From Flexivirga oryzae (GTDB lineage: Bacteria; Actinomycetota; Actinomycetes; Actinomycetales; Dermatophilaceae): a stretch of 64,000 bases of DNA. How positions within the stretch are numbered: position 1 is the stretch's first letter; each line of letters begins with the position of its first letter. This document shows, piece by piece, positions 7,161 through 16,019 of this stretch. Position numbers and translations under genes: made by a program. Under the pieces are notes generated by a model. That model was not told the DNA's origin. It did no database searches and saw nothing but the letters and a program-made list of their open reading frames with translations. The stretch spans positions 2,604,001-2,668,000 of the forward strand of contig NZ_JACHVQ010000001.1 in NCBI RefSeq assembly GCF_014190805.1, written 5' to 3'.

Positions 7161-7874
7161 TCAAGAGACGGTGATGGCCTTGTGCAGCCGGACCACCATC
7201 TCCTCGTGCTCGGCAGGGTTCAGCACACCGGCGTCCACGACCGTCCGCATCGCGGGGACGTCGTCGTAGAAGGCCCGGAACGCCGTCGGCACCGTCACCC
7301 CGTGGGCAGGGGCGTCGCCGACCTGCACCGCATCGCCCGGTTGTATGACGCCGGGCGTCACAACCCGCAGGTATGCGCCCGAAAGACCGTGCGCGACATA
7401 CTTCTTCAGCCAGCCGCGTTCGGCCATGTGCATCCGGAACGTGCCGCACGGGATGCGCGGCCCGGTCACCTCCAGCACCGCGGCGCCCACCGTCCACCGG
7501 GTGCCGATGACCGCGTTGTCCACGTCGATGCCGGTCGTGGTGAGGTTCTCGCCGAACATGCCGTTCTCCAGATCGCGGCCGAGGCAATCGCCCCACCAGT
7601 CCAATTGCTCACGTGCCACGGCGTAGACGGCCTGGTCGTCCCCGCCGTGGTGACGACGGTCGCCGATGAAGTCACCGATCACGCCGCTACCGAGACCGCC
7701 GTGCTTGGGACCCGGCGCTCGCACCCGGATCTCCGCGACGGGCTTCTTGTGGATGCCGGTCGGCGTCGACTTCGCCGAATTGCGTCGTGCGCGACCGACG
7801 TTCGTGGACAGGACCAGTCCGGGACCGTCCGATCGCTTCGATACGCTCCCCCGCTGCGCTCCTCCACTACTCAC
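7161..7874 (-). CDS. MOSC domain protein (YiiM-like) with repeat-derived N-terminus
   Basis: The core runs VLSTNVGRARRNSAKSTPTG, HGGLGSGVIGDF and DRRHHGGDDQAVYAVAREQLDWW, then ENGMFGENLTTTGIDV and TGPRIPCGTFRMHMAERG, a full YiiM-type MOSC domain. MOSC proteins handle molybdenum cofactor-bound sulfur; YiiM-type proteins act on N-hydroxylated or related substrates. No ATG or GTG is found between the 45-bp repeat array and the conserved core. The nearest start in frame is GTG at 7874 inside the first repeat unit, which adds about 25 unrelated residues. The frame stays open through the whole array because 45 is divisible by three. The 5' end may therefore be damaged or re-formed. Confidence 0.75.
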   Translation of the reverse strand: MSSGGAQRGSVSKRSDGPGLVLSTNVGRARRNSAKSTPTGIHKKPVAEIRVRAPGPKHGGLGSGVIGDFIGDRRHHGGDDQAVYAVAREQLDWWGDCLGRDLENGMFGENLTTTGIDVDNAVIGTRWTVGAAVLEVTGPRIPCGTFRMHMAERGWLKKYVAHGLSGAYLRVVTPGVIQPGDAVQVGDAPAHGVTVPTAFRAFYDDVPAMRTVVDAGVLNPAEHEEMVVRLHKAITVS

Positions 7875-8105
7875 CGAACGCTGTACCTCACTCCCCCGCT
7901 GCGCTCCTCCGCTACTCACCGATCGCTGTACCTCGCTCCCCCGCTGCGCTCCTCCACTACTCACCGAACGCTGTACCTCACTCCCCCGCTGCGCTCCTCC
8001 ACTACTCACCGAACGCTGTACCTCACTCCCCCGCTGCGCTCCTCCACTACTCACCGAACGCTGTACCTCACTCCCCCGCTGCGCTCCTCCGCTACTCACC
8101 GAACT
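7846..8105. repeat. 45-bp tandem repeat array, six units
   Basis: Units begin at 7846, 7891, 7936, 7981, 8026 and 8071 (the last cut at about 35 bp). Each reads CTCCCCCGCTGCGCTCCTCC then RCTACTCACCGAWCGCTGTACCTCR. Differences are limited to two or three positions. The array lies at the 5' end of the MOSC gene and ends about 100 bp before the DUF885 gene. The units contain an inverted CGCTGCG-type core and resemble single-copy intergenic repeats of other actinobacteria, expanded here in tandem. There are no variable spacers, so this is not a CRISPR. Confidence 0.9.
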
Positions 8106-8196
8106 CTTCCCCCACCGCTCAACCGTCTGCGCTCGAAGACCACACGCCGATTGTCCCCGGACGAACAATCACGGTGCAACGCGCTTTCCGCCCGGC

Positions 8197-8202
8197 TAGC
8201 GT
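8197..8202 (+). promoter_or_regulatory. -10 box for leaderless DUF885 gene
   Basis: TAGCGT ends 7 nt before GTG at 8210. There is no Shine-Dalgarno sequence, so the transcript is likely leaderless. The same TANNNT spacing recurs before at least a dozen genes in this window. Confidence 0.5.
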
Positions 8203-8209
8203 GCTGACT

Positions 8210-9862
8210 GTGACTGATGATCTCAACCGCACCCCGACCTCCGTCGACTCGATCGCCGAGACCTTCCACGAGAAGTCGATCGACCTGTCCCCGATGTGGG
8301 GCACCTACATCGGCTCCAGCGAGCGGCAGGACGAACTCGACGACTTCTCCCCTGCCGGCCTGGCCGAGCGCAACACGTTGCTCCGCGAAACCCTTGCCGC
8401 GCTGGACGACGCGACCGTGCAGGACGACGTCGACAAGGTCACCGTCGACGCGATGCGTGAACGGCTCGGCCTCGAGGTGGAAACCTACGACGCCTTCCTG
8501 CAGCACGCCGCTCTCAACGTGATCGCGTCCCCGTTGCAGGACGTTCGGGACACCTTCGACCTGATGCCCGCCGACACCTCCGACCAGATCGCGACGGTCG
8601 GCCGACGGATGCGCGCGATCCCGCAGGCGCTCGACCAGTGGTTCGAGTCACTGCACGTGGCAGCGGACAAGGGCATCGTCAGCCCGGTCCGCCAGGTGCG
8701 AGCGTGCATCCAGCAGACCAAGGACCACACCGCAGACGACGGCTACTTCGCGGACCTGAAGCGGCAACACCCCGAGATCGCCGACGACATCGACATCGCC
8801 GCGACGGCCTACGCCCGGGCGGGCGAGCGGCTGAGCGCCGAGTTCCTGTCGCTGGCACCGGAGTCCGACGCGTGCGGCAGGGACGCCTACACCCTCCACT
8901 CGCGCTACTTCCTGGGCTCCACCGTGGATCTGGAGGAGACCTACGCGTGGGGTCAGGAGGAACTCGCCCGGATCACCGCGCAGATGCAGCAGATCGCCGA
9001 GCAGATCAAGCCGGGCGCCTCGGTGAAGGAAGCGATGGCCGCCCTGGACTCCGACCCGGCATACATCCTGCACGGCACCGACGCCCTGCAACGCTGGATG
9101 CAGGGCAAGGCGGACGAGGCGATCGCCGCACTCACCGACACCCAGTTCGACATCCCCGTGCCGGCTCGCACCATCGAATGTTGCATCGCCCCAACCCAAT
9201 CCGGCGGCATCTACTACACGTCGCCGAGCGAGGACTTCTCCCGACCGGGCCGCATGTGGTGGTCGGTGCCCAAGGGCGTCGATGAGTTCAGCACCTGGCG
9301 CGAGCTCACCACCGTCTACCACGAAGGTGTCCCCGGACATCACCTGCAGAACGGCCAGACGATCTTCCGCTCCGGCCTGCTGAACACCTGGCGCCGCCTC
9401 GGTGTCTGGTGCTCCGGCCACGGAGAGGGTTGGGCGCTGTATGCCGAGCGTCTGATGGACGATCTCGGCTTCCTGGAGGACCCGGGCAACAAGCTCGGCA
9501 TGCTCGACGGCCAGTCGCTGCGTGCCGCCCGGGTCGTGCTGGACATCGGCGTGCACTGCGGCTTCGAGGCTCCCGCGGAGCTCGGCGGCGGCGAGTGGAC
9601 CTACGACAAGGCGTGGTCGTTCCTGAACGCGCACTGCGACATGGCCGAGGGCTTCCTGCGTTTCGAGCTGGACCGCTACCTCGGCTGGCCGGGCCAGGCA
9701 CCGTCGTACAAGATCGGCGAGCGCATCTGGATGCAGCTGCGCGACGAGGTCCGCGAGCGCGAGGGCGCCGACTTCGACCTGAAGGCGTTCCACCGCCGCG
9801 CGCTCGACATCGGGTCGGTCGGGCTCGACACGCTGCGCGGCGCGGTGCTCGGCACGTTGTAA
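8210..9862 (+). CDS. DUF885 family putative metallopeptidase
   Basis: The 550-residue protein carries HEGVPGHHLQ at about 371-380, an HExxxHH-type zinc motif typical of DUF885, and GHGEGWALYAERLMDDLGF about 30 residues later, supplying a further glutamate. DUF885 proteins are predicted zinc-dependent carboxypeptidase-like enzymes, often secreted or cytosolic, with little biochemistry known. No signal peptide is seen. GTG at 8210 (VTDDLNRTPTS) is preferred because a -10-like TAGCGT lies 7 nt upstream; GTG at 8201 is the alternative. A much longer upstream frame runs through the 45-bp repeats and is rejected. Confidence 0.85.
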   Translation: MTDDLNRTPTSVDSIAETFHEKSIDLSPMWGTYIGSSERQDELDDFSPAGLAERNTLLRETLAALDDATVQDDVDKVTVDAMRERLGLEVETYDAFLQHAALNVIASPLQDVRDTFDLMPADTSDQIATVGRRMRAIPQALDQWFESLHVAADKGIVSPVRQVRACIQQTKDHTADDGYFADLKRQHPEIADDIDIAATAYARAGERLSAEFLSLAPESDACGRDAYTLHSRYFLGSTVDLEETYAWGQEELARITAQMQQIAEQIKPGASVKEAMAALDSDPAYILHGTDALQRWMQGKADEAIAALTDTQFDIPVPARTIECCIAPTQSGGIYYTSPSEDFSRPGRMWWSVPKGVDEFSTWRELTTVYHEGVPGHHLQNGQTIFRSGLLNTWRRLGVWCSGHGEGWALYAERLMDDLGFLEDPGNKLGMLDGQSLRAARVVLDIGVHCGFEAPAELGGGEWTYDKAWSFLNAHCDMAEGFLRFELDRYLGWPGQAPSYKIGERIWMQLRDEVREREGADFDLKAFHRRALDIGSVGLDTLRGAVLGTL

Positions 9863-9887
9863 ACCGCGCTCCTGCAAGGATGGCGGC

Positions 9888-11774
9888 GTGCACATCGCCC
9901 TGCCGATCCTCCTGCTGACCGCCGCGGTGGTCGCCGTTGCGACCATCGCGCGTCAGGTGCGGCTGTCCGCGCCGCTGGTTCTGGTGGCCGTCGGCGCCGT
10001 GGTGTCCTTCCTGCCGTTCATGCCGTACCCGTTCGAGGTCGACCCCGAGATCATCCTGCTCGGCTTCCTGCCGCCGCTGCTCTTCTCCGCCGCGACCAAC
10101 ACCTCGCTGATCGACCTGCGCCGGGAGAAGCAGCAGATCCTGCGGCTGTCGGTCCTGCTGGTGCTGTTCACCGCGTTCGGGGTCGCCCTGGTGGTGTGGA
10201 AGCTGCTCGACATACCTTTCGCGGCGGCCGTGGCGCTCGGCGGCGTGGTGGCGCCGCCCGACGCGGTGGCCGCGACCGCCGTCGCGCGCCGCATCGGGCT
10301 CCCGCGCAAGGTCGTCAACCTGCTGGAGGGCGAGTCGCTCTTCAACGACGCGACCGCACTTGTCACCGTCAACACCGCCAAGGGGCTCATCGCCGGCGGC
10401 GCCGGGGCGGCGACGATCCTCACCGCCGGGCGAGACTTCCTCTGGGCCTCGATCGGCGGCGCCGCCATCGGTTTCGTCGCCTACCTCATCGTGCGGTGGG
10501 TATGGCGACACGTCACCGACACCGTCACCGTCGTGGCGATCAGCTTCCTCAGCCCGTGGGTCGCGTACCTGCCGGCCGAGGAGGCACACGCCTCCGGTGT
10601 CATCGCCGCGGTCGTCTGCGGCGTCGCGTCCGGGCACGCGGCACCCGTCATCCAGACCGCCCAGTCCCGTGTCGCCGAACGCCTCAACTGGGCGTCGATG
10701 ACCTTCCTGCTGGAGAACATGGTCTTCCTGCTGATCGGCCTGCAGACGCGCACCATCGTCGACGGTGTGCGCGCCTCGGACAGCGGCACCGGGCGCACCG
10801 TCGCGATCGCCGTCCTCGTGCTGCTCACCGCGATGCTGCTGCGACCGGTCTGGTTCCTGCTCATCGACATCGTCGGCCGATGGCGCGGCTGGACCCACAG
10901 CTCGCTGACCGGCCGGGAGACGATGATCGCGTCGTGGGCCGGCATGCGCGGCGTGGTCACCCTGGCCGCCGCGTCACTGCTCCCCCGCGACACCCCCGAG
11001 CGGGAGGCGATGATCTTCATCGCCCTGGTGGTCACCGTCGGCACCCTCGTCATTCAAGGCTTCACGCTGGGAACCGTCGCGCGGCGACTCGACCTGCACG
11101 GCCCGGACCCGCGCGAGGACGCGCTGCAGACCGCCCAGCTGATGCAGGCGGCGATCACCGCGGGCAACCGTCGCCTGGAGCAGGAGCTTGACGACAGCGA
11201 GGTCGAGGTCCCCGAGCAGGTCCTGGACACGCTGCGCAACCAGAGCGCACGCCGGGCGAACCTGGCGTGGGAGCGGCTCGGCCGCAGCGACGACGTCGCC
11301 GAAACCCCCTCCGACGCCTACCGGCGGCTGCGTTCGGCGATGTTGCGGGCCGAGCGGGACAAGGTCATCAAGCTGCGGGACAAGGGCGTCATGGACCACG
11401 AGGTGCTGCAGGAAGCGATGCAGCTGCTGGACGTCGAGGAGTCGATGATCGCCCGCGCCGACGCCCAGGACCGCGAGCTCAGCGAGCGCCTGCTGCTCAC
11501 ACCCGAGGAGCGGCAGTTCGGCTGCGACCACCTCGCCAACGCGCCGTTCACCATCGACCCGCAGACACCGGACGGCTGCGCCGAATGCCTCCGGGACGGC
11601 ACGGTCTGGGTCCACCTGCGGCTGTGTATGACGTGCGGTCACGTCGGCTGCTGCGACTCCTCGATCGGCAAGCACGCGACCGGACACCACGAGGAGACCG
11701 GTCACCCGGTCATGCGGTCCTTCGAGCCCGGCGAGGGCTGGCGCTGGTGCTTCGTGGACGGTGTCCTGGGCTGA
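9888..11774 (+). CDS. CPA1 Na+/H+ antiporter with C-terminal UBP-type zinc finger
   Basis: Residues 1 to about 400 form 12 or so membrane segments with CPA1 features: PPDAVAATAVARRIGLP and EGESLFNDATALV carry the conserved aspartates, and TGRETMIASWAGMRGVVTLA follows. A charged cytoplasmic linker (about 400-540) leads to a zinc finger at about 545-620: FGCDH, DGCAECLRDGTVWVHLRLC, CGHVGCCDSS, KHATGHHEETGH, ending GEGWRWCFVD. This is a UBP-type zinc finger, which in eukaryotes binds ubiquitin C-termini. The protein should exchange Na+ or K+ for protons. GTG at 9888 has AAGGA about 9 nt upstream. Confidence 0.9.
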   Translation: MHIALPILLLTAAVVAVATIARQVRLSAPLVLVAVGAVVSFLPFMPYPFEVDPEIILLGFLPPLLFSAATNTSLIDLRREKQQILRLSVLLVLFTAFGVALVVWKLLDIPFAAAVALGGVVAPPDAVAATAVARRIGLPRKVVNLLEGESLFNDATALVTVNTAKGLIAGGAGAATILTAGRDFLWASIGGAAIGFVAYLIVRWVWRHVTDTVTVVAISFLSPWVAYLPAEEAHASGVIAAVVCGVASGHAAPVIQTAQSRVAERLNWASMTFLLENMVFLLIGLQTRTIVDGVRASDSGTGRTVAIAVLVLLTAMLLRPVWFLLIDIVGRWRGWTHSSLTGRETMIASWAGMRGVVTLAAASLLPRDTPEREAMIFIALVVTVGTLVIQGFTLGTVARRLDLHGPDPREDALQTAQLMQAAITAGNRRLEQELDDSEVEVPEQVLDTLRNQSARRANLAWERLGRSDDVAETPSDAYRRLRSAMLRAERDKVIKLRDKGVMDHEVLQEAMQLLDVEESMIARADAQDRELSERLLLTPEERQFGCDHLANAPFTIDPQTPDGCAECLRDGTVWVHLRLCMTCGHVGCCDSSIGKHATGHHEETGHPVMRSFEPGEGWRWCFVDGVLG

Positions 11775-11806
11775 ATGCTCGGTCCGGGCGAGCCCTGGTC
11801 CCTGGG

Positions 11807-11812
11807 TAGACT
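11807..11812 (+). promoter_or_regulatory. -10 box for leaderless maf
   Basis: TAGACT lies 8 nt before the GTG at 11821 with no ribosome binding site between them, fitting a leaderless transcript. Confidence 0.5.
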
Positions 11813-11820
11813 CGCCCGTC

Positions 11821-12450
11821 GTGACCGTCGCGCTGATCCTGGCCTCCGCCTCCCCCGCCCGCCTCACGACGCTCCGCTCCGCCGGCGTCGAACCCGAGGT
11901 GATGGTGTCCGACGTGGACGAACCGGCGGCCATCGCGCGGGCCGAGGAGGGCATCGGTGGCACGCTCGCCAGTGACGAGGTCGCTCTGCTGCTCGCCCGG
12001 TCCAAGTGCGAGGACGTCGCCGCGGCAACCGATGCCGATGCGCTCGTCCTCGGCTGCGATTCGGTGCTGGAGTTCGGCGGTGAGACGTTCGGCAAGCCGG
12101 CCGACGCCGCCGAGGCGACGACCCGCTGGCAGCGGATGCGCGGCCGGTCGGGCACGCTGCACACCGGTCACTGGCTGATCGACGCCCGGGAGGAGTCGAC
12201 GGGCGCTACCTTCGGGGTGGTCGCGTCCACGGTCGTGCACTTCGCCGACCTGTCCGACGCCGAGATCGCGGCGTATGTCGCCACCGGCGAACCGCTGCGG
12301 GTCGCCGGTGCCTTCACGATCGACGGCCTCGGCGGCCCCTACGTGCGGCGCATCGAGGGCGACCATCACAACGTCGTGGGGCTCAGCCTGCCGGTGCTGC
12401 GGGACATGTTCGGCGAGGTCGGGGTGACCTTCGACCAGGTGCGCGGCTGA
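11821..12450 (+). CDS. maf: Maf-like nucleoside triphosphate pyrophosphatase
   Basis: The 209-residue product starts VTVALILASASPARLTTLRS, with the Maf SASPAR signature, and has GCDSVLEFGGETFGKPADA, RGRSGTLHTGHWLID and GAFTIDGLGGPYVRRIEGDHHNVVG in the expected order (the last two are quoted only in part here). Maf proteins hydrolyse non-canonical or methylated pyrimidine NTPs (dTTP/UTP type) to monophosphates and affect septum formation when overproduced. GTG at 11821 follows a -10-like TAGACT by 8 nt. It is monocistronic; the next gene is convergent with a 4-nt gap. Confidence 0.9.
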   Translation: MTVALILASASPARLTTLRSAGVEPEVMVSDVDEPAAIARAEEGIGGTLASDEVALLLARSKCEDVAAATDADALVLGCDSVLEFGGETFGKPADAAEATTRWQRMRGRSGTLHTGHWLIDAREESTGATFGVVASTVVHFADLSDAEIAAYVATGEPLRVAGAFTIDGLGGPYVRRIEGDHHNVVGLSLPVLRDMFGEVGVTFDQVRG

Positions 12451-12454
12451 CGCC

Positions 12455-13738
12455 TCACAGGGTCTCGGCGGCACCGCCGGGGGCGTTGCTGACCGCCGAG
12501 ATCCGCATCAGTCGCGGGAAGCCGAGCACCAGCAGACCGGACACGACCAGCAGCCCGGCGAAGATCTCCATCGCCTCCCTGCCACCGATCGTCCCGATGA
12601 GTAGGCCCATCACCGCCGGCGCGAGCGCTGTCAGCACGAGCGACAGCACGTTGTCGGCGCTCAGCACCCGGCCGAGCCGATCAGCAGGGGTCTTCGCGGT
12701 GAGCACCGCGACCACCGCCGCGTTGCACGGCGCAAGGAGGAAGGTCGCACACGCCATCAGCAGCATGAGCAGGATCGGCGCCTCCACGAACGCCATACCG
12801 GCGAACGCGATGGCACCGATCACCGGGGTGAGCAGCATCAGCACCCCCACGCTGAGGCGCTGCAGGATGCGCGCCGACAGCAGCGACGCGACCAGCATGG
12901 ACAGCGCCATCGAGCTCGAGACCGCACCGATCCAGGTGGTGTCGGTACCTCGCTGCTGCATCGTGATGGTCACCGACACGACCAGCCCGGTGCCCACGAA
13001 GTTGAGGAAGATCGACAACAGGGTGATGGTCCGCAGCAGGTCGTCACCGAACAGGAAACGCAGGCCGGTGCGGATCGACGGCACCAGCGCCTCACGGTCC
13101 TCCGCTGCTGCGCCCGGGAGTGGCGTGCGCACACGCGACGCACACACGATCGCGACCAGGTAGCTGATCACGTCGGCGACCATCGGCAGGCCACGCGCGA
13201 TCCCGAAGAGGAAGCCCCCGATCGGCGGTCCCGCCAGGCCGGCGGTCGCCGACCGCACCTGATTGTTGACGGCTGCGCGCGGAATGTCCTTCCTGCGCAC
13301 CACGTGACGCACCGCAACCTGCTCGGCGGGACTGTAGAAGCCGTTGGCGACCCCACCGCACGCTGCGGCGATCATCAGGTGCGGCACGGTGATCCGGTCG
13401 GCGAAGGCGGCGATCGCGACGGTGAGATAGGAGACCGCCCCGAGCGCAGCGGCGGCGATCATGGTGCGTCGCCGGTCCCACCGGTCGACCAGTGCGCCGG
13501 CCGGCAGCCCGATCAGCACCAGGGCCATCGTCGTCGCACCGGCGACCAGGCCGACCGCGAGCGGGCTACCCGTCGCTGCCAGCGTGATCAGCGGGAAGGC
13601 GATGCTGCTCATCCGGCTGCCGAGGCTGGACACCGCACCGCCCGCGATGAGGTAGGCGTAGTCCCTGTTCCTGCGCAGGGGGAGGCGCGCCGCGTCGTCG
13701 GTCCACACCGTCGCGCGCCCCCTCTCGTGCACTGTCAC
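12455..13738 (-). CDS. MFS transporter (MFS_3/EntS-like efflux type)
   Basis: Twelve hydrophobic segments begin at NRDYAYLIAGGAVSSLGSRM and include the MFS loop signature GALVDRWDRRRTMIAAAALG. Proteins of this subfamily export siderophores or drugs; the substrate is unknown. GTG at 13738 is preceded by GGTGGAG, so it is chosen over ATG at 13756. The gene at 16020-17327 is a close relative in sequence order (both contain VRTPLP and LRF/LKF segments at the same place), so the two look like paralogues flanking the MHS transporter and hydrolase genes. Confidence 0.8.
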   Translation of the reverse strand: MTVHERGRATVWTDDAARLPLRRNRDYAYLIAGGAVSSLGSRMSSIAFPLITLAATGSPLAVGLVAGATTMALVLIGLPAGALVDRWDRRRTMIAAAALGAVSYLTVAIAAFADRITVPHLMIAAACGGVANGFYSPAEQVAVRHVVRRKDIPRAAVNNQVRSATAGLAGPPIGGFLFGIARGLPMVADVISYLVAIVCASRVRTPLPGAAAEDREALVPSIRTGLRFLFGDDLLRTITLLSIFLNFVGTGLVVSVTITMQQRGTDTTWIGAVSSSMALSMLVASLLSARILQRLSVGVLMLLTPVIGAIAFAGMAFVEAPILLMLLMACATFLLAPCNAAVVAVLTAKTPADRLGRVLSADNVLSLVLTALAPAVMGLLIGTIGGREAMEIFAGLLVVSGLLVLGFPRLMRISAVSNAPGGAAETL

Positions 13739-13756
13739 GACGCTCCACCCTGCCAT

Positions 13757-13885
13757 CCTGCGGACGGCAGTTGTGCCAGCGGAAGGTAATGGTTTGGTCA
13801 CAGCGCGATCTCGACCGTCACCACAGCCCCACGAGCCCCCGTGCGCCAGTAGCGTCCGCACTGACCGTGAATGACTGCTTGCGTT
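13757..13885. other. Divergent intergenic region between two MFS genes
   Basis: About 130 bases hold the start signals of both genes. I see no palindrome or clear -35/-10 pair worth naming. No small gene is supported. Confidence 0.4.
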
Positions 13886-13896
13886 GAAGGAGCACC

Positions 13897-15171
13897 ATGT
13901 CGATGACATCTCCCCGCACCAAGCTCACCTCGGACCAGCGCAACGCGTTCGCCGCCGCCTACCTCGGCTGGGCAATGGACGCCTTCGACTACTTCCTGGT
14001 GGTGCTCATCTATGCGCAGATCGCCAAGGACTTCGGCAAGTCGCTGACCGAGATGTCGCTGATCACGACGATGACGCTGATCATGCGACCGGTCGGTGCG
14101 TTCATCTTCGGGCTCTGGGCGGACCGGGCCGGACGGCGCATCCCCCTGATGGTCGACGTGTCGTTCTACTCGGTGATCGGGTTCCTGTGCGCGTTCGCCC
14201 CGAACTTCTGGGTACTGATGGTGCTGCGCATGCTCTACGGCATCGGGATGGGCGGCGAATGGGGCCTGGGCGCGGCGCTGGCGATGGAGAAGATCCCGAC
14301 GAACCGGCGGGGCTTCTTCTCCGGTGTCCTGCAGGGCGGCTACTCGATGGGCTACCTGATGGCGTCGCTCGCGTTCCTGGTCGTCAACACCTGGTGGGGC
14401 CTCAACTGGCGCTGGATGTTCGCGCTGTCGATCGTGCCCGCGCTGATCTCGCTGATCATCCGCTCGCGTGTCGAGGAGTCGGAGGTATGGCGGGAGAGCC
14501 AGCAGCGTTTCCGGCAGACGACGACGAGCGTCGCCGACATCGTCAAGAACCCGACGATCTGGAAGCGCTTCATCTTCCTGGTGTTGCTGATGACCGCGTT
14601 CAACTGGATGAGCCACGGCACCCAGGACGTCTACCCGACCTTCCTGAAGGAGACGACGGACCACGCCCTCGGCTTCGCCAAGTCCACGGCGACCTGGATC
14701 GCGGTGGTCTACAACATCGGGGCGATCATCGGTGGTGCGATCGCCGGCGCCCTGTCGGAGCGGTACGGACGCAAGACCATCATCATCCTGTGCTCCGTGC
14801 TCGGCCTGCCGATCGTGCCGCTGTTCGCCTACTCGACGTCGCTGGGCATGGTCATCCTCGGCTCGTTCCTGATGCAGGTGATGGTGCAGGGTGCGTGGGG
14901 CGTCATACCAGCGCACCTCACCGAGATGTCACCCGACGAGATCCGCGGGTTCTATCCGGGTGTCACCTATCAACTCGGCAACTGTCTCGCCGCGTTCAAC
15001 CTGCCGATCCAGGAGTCGCTCGCGTCGTCGCACGGTTACCCGTTCGCGCTGTCCGCGACGATCATCCCGGTATTCATCGTGGTCATCATCCTGACGCTGT
15101 TCGGCAAGGAACAGAAGGGAATCCACTTCGGCACACGCGATACGAGCGTGGTCGCCGAGTCCACCGCTTGA
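13897..15171 (+). CDS. MHS-family MFS symporter (NanT/JEN1-like carboxylate transporter)
   Basis: The 424-residue protein has 12 membrane segments. The first half carries AYLGWAMDAFDYFLVVLIYA, GLWADRAGRRIPLM and GIGMGGEWGLGAAL, matching the metabolite:H+ symporter group that includes sialate (NanT) and lactate (JEN1) carriers. A SERYGRKTII loop is in the second half. It should import an organic acid with protons; which acid is not shown by the sequence. ATG at 13897 is preceded by AAGGAG with good spacing. It is divergent from the MFS_3 gene and 25 nt upstream of the hydrolase gene on the same strand, so an operon with that gene is possible. Confidence 0.85.
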   Translation: MSMTSPRTKLTSDQRNAFAAAYLGWAMDAFDYFLVVLIYAQIAKDFGKSLTEMSLITTMTLIMRPVGAFIFGLWADRAGRRIPLMVDVSFYSVIGFLCAFAPNFWVLMVLRMLYGIGMGGEWGLGAALAMEKIPTNRRGFFSGVLQGGYSMGYLMASLAFLVVNTWWGLNWRWMFALSIVPALISLIIRSRVEESEVWRESQQRFRQTTTSVADIVKNPTIWKRFIFLVLLMTAFNWMSHGTQDVYPTFLKETTDHALGFAKSTATWIAVVYNIGAIIGGAIAGALSERYGRKTIIILCSVLGLPIVPLFAYSTSLGMVILGSFLMQVMVQGAWGVIPAHLTEMSPDEIRGFYPGVTYQLGNCLAAFNLPIQESLASSHGYPFALSATIIPVFIVVIILTLFGKEQKGIHFGTRDTSVVAESTA

Positions 15172-15196
15172 CTTCGAGCGCGCTCGAGGTCACAGG

Positions 15197-16015
15197 ATGG
15201 TACCCATGATCACCTGTGCCACCTGTGCGGTGGAGTATGACGAGGCCGCGGCCGATCGCGACTGCCCGATCTGCGCCGACGAACGACAGTACCTGCCGGT
15301 CGGGGGCCAGCTCTGGACCGATCTGGCGAAGCTGGCCGCCGACGGCAACCGGGTCGAGGTGCTCGACCTGCGACCGGGACTGACCGGCCTGCGGACCGAG
15401 GTCGGCATCGGGCAGACCGGGCTGCTGGTGCAGACACCGGAGGGCAACCTGCTGTGGGACCCACCGGGTTTCCTCGACGAGGAGGCCGTCGCCGCGGTGG
15501 CCGAGCGCGGCGGGATCCGGTGGATCGCGGCGAGCCACCCGCACATGTTCGGGGTGCAGTTGCAGTGGTCGGCGGCGTTCGACGACGCACCGGTCTACGT
15601 CAACGCCGCGGACACGCAGTGGCTGGGCCTGCGTGGTGCGGCGATCACCGAATGGACCGATGAGTTGCACCTGGCCGACGGGCTCACGCTGCACCGCGTC
15701 GGCGGGCACTTCCCCGGCAGTGCGGTGGCGCACTGGTCGGCGGGTGCGGACGGACGCGGCACGCTGCTCAGCGGTGACACGATCATGCCGAACCCGGATC
15801 ACCGCACGGTCAGCTTCATGCGCTCCTACCCCAACCTGATCCCGTTGTCCGGCAACGTGGTCCTGCGCATCGCGGAACGGGTGAAGCCGCTGGCGTTCGA
15901 CGAGATCTGGAACAACTTCGGTGTCGCGGTGCCGACCGACGCGGCTGCCGCGGTGCAGCGTTCGGCGCAGCGGCACGCCGCGTGGGTCCGCGGGGACTTC
16001 GACCACCTGACCTGA
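15197..16015 (+). CDS. Beta-lactamase-fold hydrolase-like protein with N-terminal zinc ribbon
   Basis: The 272-residue product opens with MITCATCAVEYDEAAADRDC, followed by PICADER, a two-CxxC zinc ribbon (C7/C10 and C23/C26 counted from M1 at 15197). The rest follows the metallo-beta-lactamase fold with SHPHMFGVQLQWSAAF in place of the usual HxHxDH, GGHFPGSAVAHW and LLSGDTIMPNPDH. The canonical zinc-binding histidine string is incomplete, so catalysis may differ or be lost. ATG at 15206 is a possible later start. It follows the MHS transporter by 25 nt. Substrate unknown. Confidence 0.7.
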   Translation: MVPMITCATCAVEYDEAAADRDCPICADERQYLPVGGQLWTDLAKLAADGNRVEVLDLRPGLTGLRTEVGIGQTGLLVQTPEGNLLWDPPGFLDEEAVAAVAERGGIRWIAASHPHMFGVQLQWSAAFDDAPVYVNAADTQWLGLRGAAITEWTDELHLADGLTLHRVGGHFPGSAVAHWSAGADGRGTLLSGDTIMPNPDHRTVSFMRSYPNLIPLSGNVVLRIAERVKPLAFDEIWNNFGVAVPTDAAAAVQRSAQRHAAWVRGDFDHLT

Positions 16016-16019
16016 GGCG

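Noticed and set aside
7846..8105. CRISPR array
   Set aside because: Units are contiguous 45-bp copies with no variable spacers and no cas genes nearby.
7787..8209. Long in-frame N-terminal extension of the DUF885 gene through the 45-bp repeats
   Set aside because: The extension is repeat-derived low-complexity sequence; homology starts at 8210, where a -10 box sits 7 nt upstream.
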